From contig JADGJH010000411.1 in assembly GCA_027596945.1 (NCBI GenBank), positions 1-19,152 on the forward strand: a DNA stretch of 19,152 nucleotides. The letters are read 5' to 3'. Both the position numbers and the translations under genes were made by a program. The notes under the pieces are model-generated. The model saw only the letters and a program-made list of their open reading frames with translations. It was not told the origin of the DNA and made no database searches. Of this stretch, positions 10,901 through 18,934 are shown in pieces (position 1 is the first letter of the stretch; each line of letters begins with the position of its first letter). This stretch comes from Physocladia obscura (taxonomy: Eukaryota > Chytridiomycota > Chytridiomycetes > Chytridiales > Chytriomycetaceae).

Positions 10901-12580
10901 ATTGCCGGAAATACTTTACGGTAACTCAGTGATTATTGGTTTTCTTTTTTCATTTTATCCATCATTTGACGATTTGTCGTTTTAGAATTTTACTTGTTGA
11001 AAAACTGGGGAGTGTATTTAACCAGTCTGTTGTTTCCTTGAAATACACGCCCAGACGTTTCGAACTGCATCCGCCAACAAATACATTTGTTGTTATCGAA
11101 TCGGACCATCGTACATATTGTCCTTCTGAAAAAAGAAAAATTATGGAAGAGCGTGTTAGTATTTCAACTTAAATCATCCTTATGTAAAATAATAATTTCT
11201 TTTTTTTGTTGTTGTTTTTCCAGAGTAACGATATGGATGATGGTGAGTTTCAAGAACTTCCACCGGAACAGTTTGGTCTTCCCAGGGCTGAAGCTGGGAA
11301 ATGGGGATCATGTGTTCGTTTGATTAATCCGTTGTCGATGGAATCGACGTCTGTGATTGATTTAGATGATAATGAAGCTGCATTTTCGTAAGCATATTAT
11401 GGAAAAAAATTTTATTTTTTATTTTTTATTTTTTAAAAAAAAATTTTTTTTTGAACAGAATCGCGATGTGTACTTTCCCGTACACACTTCCTGGTGAGAC
11501 TATCGCTGTAGTTGGAGGTGGACAGAATGTGAAACTGACACCGCGAAGTTGCAAGCGAGGATTCTTGCGGGCGTATAAAATTGTGAATGACGGAGCTGAG
11601 CTTGAATTTATGCATATGGTTTGCTTTCCCTTGCCTCTTTTTTTTTTTTTTTCTTGCTGATCGTTTGAATATTTGAATTAAGACACCGTTAGAAGATATT
11701 CCGAACGCTCTTTGTGCATTTCAAGGCAGAATGTTGGTTGGAATGGGCAAGGTTCTACGAATTTATGACATCGGGAAGAGAAAATTTTTGCGTAAATGTG
11801 AAGCGAAAATCTTCCCTAATGTCATAACAGCCATCCACACCCAAGGAAACCGCATTGTTGTGACAGACGTTCAAGAGTCTGTTCATTATGCTGTTTTTTT
11901 ACCATCAGAGAATCGAATTACCGTGTTTGCAGATGACACAACAAACGGCTGGAAAACATGTTCGACAATGCTCGATTACGATACAGTTGTGAGCGGCGAT
12001 AAATTTGGCAACTTAAGTGTCGCTCGATTGTCATCGGAAGTCTCACAAGAGATTGATGATGATCCATCCGGAAATAAACTTTTGTTAGAAAAAGGATTTT
12101 TACAAGGAGCACCACATAAGGTTTTTTTGCGGTTTTTTTCTTTTTTTTTTTTTCTTTTAAATAATTATGGCATTTTCATTTTCATGACAGCTTGAACATT
12201 TAGCTGAATTTCATGTGGGAGAAACAATCACATCAATCCACAAGACAAGTCTTGTTGCTGGAGGTCGTGAAGTGATTCTCTACACCACATTTCTTGGCCG
12301 GATTGGAATTCTAATTCCATTTGTGTCAAAGGAGGATGTCGACTTTTTCCAGTCGCTCGAAATGCATGTGCGCGCAGCATCACCGCCGTTATGTGGCCGC
12401 GACCATATTGCATTTCGTGGCGCATATGTGCCTGTGCGAAACGTCATTGATGGGGATTTGTGCGAAATGTTTAATGCTATCCCGATTGAGAAACGAAGAG
12501 GGATTGCCGAGGATTTGGATCGGAATGTTGGTGAGATGGCCAAAAAGTTGGAGGATTTGAGAAATCGCGTTGCGTTTTGA
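7960..12580 (+). CDS. SF3B3: splicing factor 3B subunit 3 (SAP130/Rse1)
   Basis: SF3B3 is the beta-propeller subunit of the SF3b complex of U2 snRNP, acting in the nucleus in branch-site recognition. Thirteen exons join in frame: 7960-8197, 8324-8494, 8681-8901, 8953-9449, 9526-9863, 9923-10179, 10260-10780, 10837-10920, 10986-11154, 11224-11387, 11459-11618, 11683-12120, 12191-12580. This gives 1,215 codons; the human protein is 1,217. Recognisable family stretches run end to end: [147 protein letters not shown]. The start fits the conserved MFLY N-terminus. The 5' exon is strongly GC-rich, unlike the rest. Introns are 51-186 nt; the second uses an AAG acceptor. No defect was seen. Confidence 0.97.
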
Positions 12581-12650
12581 TTTTTCTTTTTTTTTATGTA
12601 ATCCTAAAAGTGAAAAATCTGGAGAAAAGATGATTCCTTTTTTTTTCAAA
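12581..12650 (+). other. SF3B3 3' flank up to retroelement junction
   Basis: This is a short AT-rich spacer with T-runs between the SF3B3 stop and the first recognisable retroelement sequence on the opposite strand. It presumably carries the 3' end signal of SF3B3. No canonical AATAAA is seen here on the plus strand. Confidence 0.35.
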
Positions 12651-12654
12651 TGTT

Positions 12655-12830
12655 GAGTTTTTGTGCAGTAGACTTGTCAGCAAGTGGTAGTGACAATGTT
12701 ATCCTTGGTTGAAGGATGACTTGCTTTGATGAAACTTGGGTTGGCTCCAGAGTCAATAAGAATCTTTGCAGGATGTCCATTTACTTGGCCCTCACAAATG
12801 AGCAGTCCAACTTGATCAGTTCTATTTCAA
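12655..12830 (-). pseudogene. retropepsin (protease) fragment, element B
   Basis: The minus-strand frame reads GLLICEGQVNGHPAKILIDSGANPSFIKA. The LIDSGA motif (DSG codons at 12746-12754) is the aspartic protease active site of Ty3/gypsy polyproteins, preceded by the usual hydrophobic strand and substrate-loop pattern. The frame ends at a TGA after about 20 further residues. The flap region and the rest of pol are missing, because the element is cut off next to the SF3B3 3' end. Confidence 0.75.
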
Positions 12831-13030
12831 CATGATCAAGCAAAAGTTGGAAAGTTTTGACAGAGTTGTTTTCAATCAATAGGTCCACAGAGACAGCAGT
12901 AAGTTCAGATACAGTAGAAATTGTTGGCATACTAGAAGAGTCTGTATTAGCAACAATGTTTTCAATAGTTGGTTTTTCACTGATTTGGGCAGAATGGTTG
13001 ATTGAGGCTTTCTTGAGGTTTGGTTTGGAC

Positions 13031-13124
13031 CTTGAGAGTTGATATTATTATTTTGTGCAGCTTGGCAGGCCTTGAGTTTGTCTCAATGGTCTGTGTCATG
13101 TTGTTTAGATTGGCAGTAAACACA
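13031..13124 (-). pseudogene. gag zinc knuckle remnant, element B
   Basis: In a different frame from the gag ORF, 13124-13083 reads CVYCQSKQHDTDH followed by TGA. The spacing CX2CX4HX4-stop fits a CCHC zinc knuckle whose last cysteine codon (TGC or TGT) has become TGA. Sequence resembling the other copy (KACQAAQ) follows. A frameshift separates it from the gag ORF upstream. Confidence 0.65.
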
Positions 13125-14097
13125 CCATCCTTTGGAATGAAAAGTTGTTTCTGTTCAGGTTTAAGGTGTTGAAAGGGCTGTTGTTGTTGGACTGTGTCAA
13201 TTTCAATTGGATCACTGAGTTGTGAAAATGTGCTGGAAAGGCTCTGGGTTTGAAATTGGTTAGTGGTGGTGGTGTTCTGATGTCTGGTGGGCTGAATTTA
13301 TGGTTGGGGCAAAAATAAAGGTCATCAATTGTTTCAGTTTCCTGTTGCAATTTTTTCAAGTCATTGCAGATGCAGTAGCAGTCATGCATAGTTTGAAGAT
13401 AAAACTTGAGTCCATTAAGATACTCGACATCAGCAGCAGAGATTGCAAAAACCAATTCATTGAAGGCACCAGAGTATTGAGTAGTAGGTTCAGTTTGATG
13501 TAAGTCTTCCATAGCTTCCACAGCTTGTGATAGAGTTAAAGTTGAGCCAAAGGTACGTTGAATCCATTGTTTGTAGAAGTCCCAAGTTAATTGAGTTCTT
13601 TGTTGTTCAGTCAATTGTCTCCAGGCAATACATGCACATCCCGTGAGTCCAGATGAGACAAATTGAACATAGGTTGGCTGTCCAGCATGAGTAGCAGTCC
13701 CAATAGTTCTTGCAAAGTTGTAAAGTTGGCATAGTTCCAAGGAGCAGTCCAGGTAGTCATCAAGAAAGTTTTGAAGTTCATGAGCGGCTTTACCTTTAAA
13801 ATTTCCAGAAAATTCCAAGGGCTTAACAGAAGGCATCTTAAAGTCAGGTAAGCGTCTTTGTGATGAATTGAGACCAGTAGTAAGATTTTGAGAGCTTCCA
13901 ACAGTGGGATCAAGTGCATTGTGTTTTTCTGTCAAAAGGGTAATGACTTGATTTTGCTCAGTGATTGTACATTGAAAGGCTTCCAAGTTTGTTCCTTGAT
14001 TGGCAATTGTTTGTTGCAGAGCTTGTTGTTGAGCAATGAGGCATCTCACAGCTTCATCCAAGGCAATAGTTTCCTCAGTATTCATAGTAAGATCCAT
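13105..14097 (-). CDS. gag: Ty3/gypsy Gag (capsid-type) ORF, element B
   Basis: This 330-codon ORF is intact. Residues about 1-70 form a glutamine-rich coiled-coil-like N-terminus. Residues about 90-250 match the retrotransposon Gag capsid pattern: PLEFSGNFKGKAAHELQNFL, a LTGCACIAWRQL stretch, then WDFYKQWIQRTFGSTLTLSQ and YLNGLKFYLQTM. In the family, Gag assembles virus-like particles in the cytoplasm that enclose the element RNA. The start ATG lies about 90 bases downstream of the PBS, as expected for element order. The ORF runs past the point where the knuckle should follow, in the wrong frame, so the C-terminal residues are probably frameshifted. The adjoining protease is truncated, so it could only support other copies. 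Confidence 0.85.
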   Translation of the reverse strand: MDLTMNTEETIALDEAVRCLIAQQQALQQTIANQGTNLEAFQCTITEQNQVITLLTEKHNALDPTVGSSQNLTTGLNSSQRRLPDFKMPSVKPLEFSGNFKGKAAHELQNFLDDYLDCSLELCQLYNFARTIGTATHAGQPTYVQFVSSGLTGCACIAWRQLTEQQRTQLTWDFYKQWIQRTFGSTLTLSQAVEAMEDLHQTEPTTQYSGAFNELVFAISAADVEYLNGLKFYLQTMHDCYCICNDLKKLQQETETIDDLYFCPNHKFSPPDIRTPPPLTNFKPRAFPAHFHNSVIQLKLTQSNNNSPFNTLNLNRNNFSFQRMVCLLPI

Positions 14098-14114
14098 GAT
14101 GGAAAAATGTGGAT

Positions 14115-14170
14115 AATAGTAGAGTAGTAGTAGTAGAAGTAGTAGAAGTAGTAGTAGTAGTAGAAGTATT
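14115..14170 (+). repeat. TAG/AGA trinucleotide microsatellite in the element leader
   Basis: Tandem TAG units with occasional AAG interruptions lie between the primer binding site and the gag start of element B (leader/5' UTR on the minus strand). Confidence 0.9.
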
Positions 14171-14188
14171 CAGAAGAGAGAGGTTCAT

Positions 14189-14204
14189 ATAGCCGGTGCT
14201 ACCA
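14189..14204 (-). promoter_or_regulatory. putative tRNA primer binding site, element B
   Basis: The minus strand reads TGGTAGCACCGGCTAT, starting two bases after the LTR end (ACA). A PBS starts with TGG, complementary to a tRNA 3' CCA. The implied primer would end GGTGCTACCA, with a T72-A73 end and A1:U72 pair like eukaryotic initiator tRNA-Met. The primer identity is inference. Confidence 0.65.
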
Positions 14205-14206
14205 AA

Positions 14207-14900
14207 TGTTATGGAATGAGCATATAGTTAGTGGTTTTAATAGCCAAAGATCTGTATTTTTAAATGAAGAAGTTTCCAGAAAAAGAAAAAAGAAAAACAG
14301 AGAAATAAGAAAATAAAGTAAACAGTTGAATAATTAAAAGATTGATAAAATAATGATAAAAGAATAATATGGAAGTAAAATGAGGTCTTGGTTGTGCTTG
14401 GTTGTTGTGTTGATATCAATGCTTGAAGAATTTTCCAGAAGGAATTTGAAAAATGTGGATAATTACTTGATTTGTCACCATTTTAGCAAAAAGTACTTAT
14501 TCTGTTGCACTTGAATGTGAGAGAATTAGAAAGTTCCACGTGGGCAAAGTTAACTTGGGACAGCAAAGCAAATTTTTAATCTTGAGTTGTGTCTTGCATG
14601 ACTAAGTTTTCCTTTTGTTTTAAAGCAAAGTGAAGTTGAAGTTTCATATAAATAATTCTCTGTTTATTTCTATTTCAATAACTCTGAAGTTATGGAGTTT
14701 CAGGATCATTTCTGAAACAAAATGAAATAGAATTTTTGGGTGGTACAAGTAAAAATTTCATAAAGAAATTGTGAAATAGAAAAGGAATAGTGGCTGATAA
14801 ATAAAATAATAATAAATGAAAGTAAAGAATAATAGGATAGTATTATAAGAATATAATAGTAATAATTTCAAATTAAATTTATGGAAAACTAGTCAGTTTC
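14207..14900 (-). repeat. full-length Ty3/gypsy LTR (copy 2, 5' LTR of element B)
   Basis: On the minus strand the LTR begins near 14900 and ends with ACA at 14207, immediately before the PBS and gag. The portion 14500-14900 aligns with the reverse complement of 18440-18793, and 14758-14890 aligns with 1-140. Near 14690 the TATA-like site seen in copy 3 is altered. The outer end abuts plus-strand RT sequence rather than host DNA. Length is about 690 bp. Confidence 0.8.
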
Positions 14901-14902
14901 CA

Positions 14903-15045
14903 TGCTGGCAATGTCTCAAAGCATAGACCACAAAATCAACCTAATTGACAAAAATGTTACTCCAACTTCAAGACCAATCTACTCAATGAATTAAAAAGAA
15001 TTAAATGCATTAAAGAAAGAATTAATCTTTCTCCTGCAGAACAAG
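14903..15045 (+). pseudogene. reverse transcriptase N-terminal fragment, plus strand
   Basis: The plus-strand frame contains SIDHKINLIDKN, then TPTSRPIYSMN-stop-KELNALKKELIFLLQ. This is the Ty3/gypsy RT entry motif (DH.I.L.PG..P..RP.Y..S..E...L...L..LL). One in-frame stop (TAA, probably from CAA) is present. The fragment ends abruptly where minus-strand linker sequence begins, and no palm motifs follow. The strand is opposite to the flanking LTR and to the adjacent gag-protease block. Confidence 0.75.
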
Positions 15046-15049
15046 TGCC

Positions 15050-15908
15050 TTTGAAAGGCTGGAAAACTGATTTGTATTTCTTGATAAGTATTTGAAGTTT
15101 GTTTGGAAGTGTTTCTATTAATTTTGATTTGGCATGCCTGATTTTGTTCTTCTGTAGTCTTGACAATGTTGGAACCTTTTTTTGAGGCAATGTTGCTAAT
15201 TTCTTTAGATAGGGTCACTACAGCTTTATTGTCTCTCAGTGATGGTTTTAATATAAGCATTCCTAACATTTGAATGTCTTGTGGTCTTTGAAGTAAGTTG
15301 TTAAAAGCTGTCACCAAAAGTAGCTGAATCTTGCATGAAGGCATCTTGCAGATCTATTGATGTGAATTGTTTGCAAAGTTGAAGCAAAGAGTATTCAAGG
15401 GCAGATCTATGGTTGGGTTGAACTTGTCTAACCAGTCATTACCTGGTATTAAACCATGGGTAATGTTAGTCAAGATAAAGTTACATTGGTCCCTGAATCT
15501 ACTTGAAGTAATATTAGTATATTTGATGTTCTTATAAATGTGTCTGTCAATAATTGAGTGGTTTGCTAGGTGTATTGGTTGCTTTTCATTTGTACAGTGA
15601 ATTTCTTGGTGATGATTGTGTTGTGCATTCATAAAGTTAGCATTAATTCCTGGGTCAATAAGTATTTCAGCTGGTTGCTTTCCTATTAAACCATTAATTG
15701 TGAGGAGAGATGATTGTGAAGTTGGTTGTTTCATGTGGTGCAATCTAAAATATGGTAAGTCTGTTGATGAGTTTGTTGAGAAAGGTTTAGTGCTTGATGA
15801 AATTGATTCTTGTTTGTATTCATATTCTTCAAACTTGAGTTGATTTGCTATTGTTGCTTTCTTTGGTAGTGCTGCTGCTTTTGGTGATAGTGGCAGCAGC
15901 TTTGACAT
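15050..15908 (-). pseudogene. protease and protease-RT linker, element A
   Basis: The first part (15908-15354, 184 codons open) is a retropepsin: LLTINGLIGKQPAEILIDPG, then a GLIPGNDWLDKF motif equivalent to the family L.G.DWL. The active site reads DPG (15656-15648) where DSG or DTG is expected, so it should be inactive. The next part (15350-15050) reads on to PNKLQILIKKYKSVFQPF, the linker that normally precedes the RT entry motif. The RT itself does not continue on this strand. Confidence 0.8.
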
Positions 15909-16042
15909 TGTTGATGTGCTTGGAATGCTAAAAGTTTCCAGTACTGATTTGTTTGCTATTGTTGTTTGAATAATTTTTGTTACTTTTATTTAGGGCTTTT
16001 GTTGTAATTATTGTTGCTTGGGTACTGTTGTTGTGCTTTTTG

Positions 16043-16084
16043 GCATTGGTTGTACATATGGTTCTGGAGTGGGCAGAATGTACA
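16043..16084 (-). other. CCHC zinc knuckle of degenerate gag, element A
   Basis: The minus strand encodes CTFCPLQNHMYNQC, an exact CX2CX4HX4C knuckle, followed by a Gln/Asn-rich tail. It lies between the gag remnant and the protease, as in an intact element. It parallels the broken knuckle at 13124-13083. Confidence 0.8.
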
Positions 16085-16199
16085 CTAACTGTTCTTCCAG
16101 TACATCTTTTGTTTCTCTTCTGAGAGACATGGGAAGTATTATGTGTTTGGGTTGTGTTCTATTGTTGTGGTAATTGCCAAAATTTGGGGTTGAAAATTT

Positions 16200-16795
16200 T
16201 TATGAAGGAAAATTTTGTCCTTATTTTGTGCTGTTTTTTGGTTCTTTGCCAATAGAAATTATCTAGGGGCTCAGTGCCCATTTGAAGTTTTGTTAGATTG
16301 TCTTTGATATTGAATAATTTGTGCTTGTCACAGAGGTGTAGCTTAAAATTCTAAAGATACTTAATGCAAAAGTATTTGTCTTCAAGATTGATGCTTTCAG
16401 AGCAAATTACAGATAATAGATTGTTGAATTCCTGTGAATATAATGTTGCAGATGTTGTTTGTTTAAGAGATTTTACGCCTTCAACAGCTTGTGTTAGGGT
16501 TAATTGGGATCTAAAATTTCAACAAATCCAGGCTTGATAATTTTTTTAAATTATATTTCTATGCTGGTATTCTGGCAGATGTCTCCAGCATGTACAAGCA
16601 TGTTCTGTGAGTCCTGTAGTAATCCAGGCTGCATAGCAAGGCTGTTGTTGGTGAGTTGGCTCAGTGCTGTCTGTGAGAAATCTGTATAATGGCATGTTCT
16701 TTGCATCTAAGTAAGTAATCACTGATTATGTTTTGAGTTTTGTGCACTGGCTCGGTTTGAGTGTTGCCATTGAATTCTGGTGACCACAAAACAAC
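16200..16795 (-). pseudogene. gag: degenerate Gag capsid, element A
   Basis: This aligns along its length with the intact Gag at 13105-14097. PEFNGNTQTEPVHKTQNII matches the PLEFSGNFKGKAAHELQNF block. A GLTEHACTCWRHLPEYQ stretch matches the region containing GLTGCACIAWRQLTEQQ. SQEFNNLLSVICSESINLED matches the GAFNELVFAISAADVEY block. Several stops and frameshifts break it, and the N-terminal third is missing. It stops abruptly at about 16795, where plus-strand RT/RNase H sequence starts. Confidence 0.75.
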
Positions 16796-16804
16796 ACCTG
16801 AATA

Positions 16805-17320
16805 AGAAATATTCCCTTTATCACCATCACTACTGAAAATCTTCAACCAAGCAAAACAAGCCCTAATTTTGCCAAAAATTTTAGGAATTTTTGATACAAA
16901 CAAAACAGTATACTTAGCAACAGACTGATCCAAAAGAGCATTAGGATCATGCATCTATCAACTAGATGAAAAATAAATTCCTCTTCCAATAGCTTATGCT
17001 ACAAGAAAGTGTAATTAAGCCAAATCAAATTATCATCCATACATGGGTGAAATTTTATCACTAGTGGAAGATTTCTGCACTCATTTCCAATACATTCAAG
17101 GAAACAACGTCTACGTCTACACTGATCACAGCTCTTTTCAACACATTTTAACACAACCTCAGCTTCAACCTGTACATTTTAGATGGCTCGCCAATCTTCA
17201 ACAATACGACTTCAAAAACCAGAAAAATGAAACACAATTCCAGACGCATTATCTAAACAATCATTTTCACAGGGCATTGCTACATCAACAGATGATTTAA
17301 ATGTCACTACATTAACAACA
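16805..17320 (+). pseudogene. RT C-terminus and RNase H domain, plus strand
   Basis: One plus-strand frame (stops at TGA and TAA only) reads LKIFNQAKQALILPKIL, then VYLATD-stop-SKRALGS, PIAYATRK, YHPYMGEILSLVEDF, VYVYTDHSSFQHIL and RWLANLQQYDF. These are the ordered RNase H motifs of Ty3/gypsy: the first Asp of TDAS, the Glu of KE.L..V, and the Asp of TDH.SL. After a frameshift near 17245, DALSKQSFSQG matches the family DALSR motif. It degrades RNA in RNA/DNA hybrids during reverse transcription. The RT palm should lie upstream but is replaced by inverted gag sequence. Confidence 0.85.
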
Positions 17321-17550
17321 ATGCAAATTAATACAATTTTACATGTCATCAAAAATTTTCACAGTGAGATAAGAGAAGAAAGCAAGACAAACAAAATGTT
17401 CAGCAACATATCAAAACATTTAGTAGATCCCAATGACAAATCTATCTATGAAAATACACCAGATAAGGCTCCAAAGCATTAAAAACTTTAATAAGATGTT
17501 ACCAACTATGTGAAGGCATCCTATACTACTTAGACAAAACACACGCTTGA

Positions 17551-18431
17551 ATGTATGTTCTAGAATCTCTTTGCTTGTACATGACTAACCTGGCTCATGG
17601 AGGCAAGCATGGTATACATAATAATTGGGAATGTACAGCTGAAAGAATCACAAGACTTTATCACCAGCCATCATTCCACTGTGACATAAAGAAATTTGTA
17701 CAATTCTGCAACTCATGCCAATGCTTCAAAGTAGCTCAAAGATTACCTTACAAACTATTACAACCACATGAAATTCCTCAAGGATGTTGGGAAACCTTTT
17801 CAATGGACTTCATTGACCCAATTGTCACCTCAACAAACAGTTACAATACAATAATGATAATAGTCAACTACACAACAAAACAAACTCAAATACTTCCCAA
17901 TTCTGGACAACTCTACTCAAGTCCCTACATGCTAAAGAAATTGTATCCACTTCATTCCATCTGCAAACAGACAAAAACACAGAAATCAGAAAAGATCGGA
18001 TCATCAGAGCACTACAACACTTTGAATCACATTACCAAGAAGACTGGGATTGTTACCTTCACATAATTAAATTTGGAATTGACAACACCAAGAACTTTTC
18101 TACTGGATACACTCCTTTCATGTTAGCCATAGAACAAAATCTGACATCCATAAAGGAAATTAACCTTACAGTATATGAAAATCTGAGCCTGCGAGACCAA
18201 CAAGCAGCATATCAAGTAGCAAAAGATAACTTACATGCTGCTCAAGATAAGCAAGCAGCCACAGCAAATATACATCGACTCAAATCACCCTTCAAAGTCA
18301 ACAACCTTGTACTATTCTCTCTCAAGGATTTCAGACCACCACACATCAAGGCTCATCAACAAACTACAGCAACAAGAAAACAAAATAAATCAAGAAAATA
18401 GTTTATCATTGCGCACACTCTTGGAGGCAGG
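17551..18431 (+). pseudogene. integrase with internal deletion, plus strand
   Basis: The N-terminal zinc domain is well kept: H16 and H20 of AHGGKHG, then C53 and C56 of FCNSC (numbering from 17551), an HHCC module. The core starts with the first catalytic Asp in FSMDFIDP (about residue 86). Then comes sequence ending near SPYMLKK. About 45 residues that should hold the second catalytic Asp (the SDRG-type motif) are missing. A different frame resumes at about 17958 with HLQTDKNTEI, holding the catalytic Glu. EDWDCYLHIIKFGIDNT and STGYTPFMLAIEQ follow. The tail runs to a stop near 18400, and no chromodomain was recognised. An intact integrase inserts the element cDNA; this one cannot. Confidence 0.85.
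18423..18431 (+). promoter_or_regulatory. putative polypurine tract
   Basis: GGAGGCAGG lies directly before TGTCAC, the proposed start of the 3' LTR. This is the position where the plus-strand DNA primer is made. The tract is short and has one pyrimidine. Confidence 0.5.
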
Positions 18432-18795
18432 TGTCACAGAAACTGACTAGTTTTCGGTAACTTCAACTCGAAATTGTTACTGTTATATTCTTATTTTATT
18501 ATCATATTATCTTTTATTTTCCTTTATTATTCTTCTATTTGTCAGCTGTAAGTTCTTTTCCATTTCACAATTTTCTTTACGAAATTTTTACTTGCGCCGC
18601 CCAAAAATTCTATTTCACTTTGTTTGAGAAAGGATCCTGAAACTCTATAAATTCAGAGTTATTGAAATTAAAATAAACAGAGAATTCTGTATTGAAAATT
18701 TCAACTTGCTTTGCTTTAGAACAAAAGGAAAACTTCATTGTGTAAGACACAGCTCAAGAATATTTATTGCTTCACTCATTCCAAGTTACTTTTGT
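18432..18795 (+). repeat. Ty3/gypsy LTR (copy 3), truncated
   Basis: This is homologous to the reverse complement of 14500-14900 and, in part, of 1-150. It starts TGT after the polypurine tract and includes a TATA-like CTATAAAT at 18645-18652. Similarity to copy 2 stops near 18793, so about half of the LTR is missing at its 3' end. It follows the plus-strand integrase, as a 3' LTR should, and ends about 40 bp before tRNA-Leu. Confidence 0.8.
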
Positions 18796-18832
18796 TTAGT
18801 TAAAATTTTTACAATTCTATTCTAAAATATAA

Positions 18833-18914
18833 GGACAGATGGCCGAGTGGTCTAAGGCGCTAGCTTCAGGTGCTAGTCTCGAAAGAGGCGAGGGTTCGAA
18901 CCCCTCTCTGTTCA
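18833..18914 (+). tRNA. tRNA-Leu: tRNA-Leu (anticodon CAG)
   Basis: The cloverleaf is complete: acceptor GGACAGA pairs with TCTGTTC (one G-T); D arm GCC/GGC; anticodon stem CTAGC/GCTAG with loop TTCAGGT (anticodon CAG at 34-36); long variable arm CTC-GAAA-GAG (class II tRNA); T arm GAGGG-TTCGAAC-CCCTC. Discriminator base A73 and the Leu-type body support leucine rather than serine. No intron. It reads CTG codons. Confidence 0.95.
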
Positions 18915-18919
18915 TCGTT

Positions 18920-18934
18920 GTTTTCTCTTTTAAA
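18920..18934 (+). terminator. Pol III terminator of tRNA-Leu
   Basis: T-runs (TTTT in GTTGTTTTCTCTTTT) begin within about 10 bases of the mature tRNA end, as expected for Pol III termination. Confidence 0.7.

Larger units (their letters stand above)
12651..18795. mobile_element. compound cluster of degenerate Ty3/gypsy LTR retrotransposons
   Basis: The block holds parts of at least two related elements in both orientations: minus-strand protease, gag, PBS and LTR; plus-strand RT N-terminus; minus-strand linker, protease, knuckle and gag; plus-strand RNase H, integrase, PPT and LTR. The two gag copies and three LTR copies are clearly homologous, so the remnants belong to one family. Gag-protease-RT-RNase H-integrase order fits Ty3/gypsy (Metaviridae-type) rather than Ty1/copia. 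Stops, frameshifts and deletions affect every part except one gag ORF. The RT palm with the catalytic YVDD-type motif was not found. Confidence 0.9.

Noticed and set aside
14115..14170. CRISPR-like or regulatory tandem array
   Set aside because: Simple TAG trinucleotide microsatellite, with no spacers.
14957..15190. Minus-strand continuation of the linker past 15045 as RT
   Set aside because: The plus strand of 14903-15045 carries the RT motifs; the minus translation there is its shadow.
12651..18795. An autonomous active retrotransposon
   Set aside because: RT palm missing, integrase deleted, protease truncated or mutated, and orientation scrambled.
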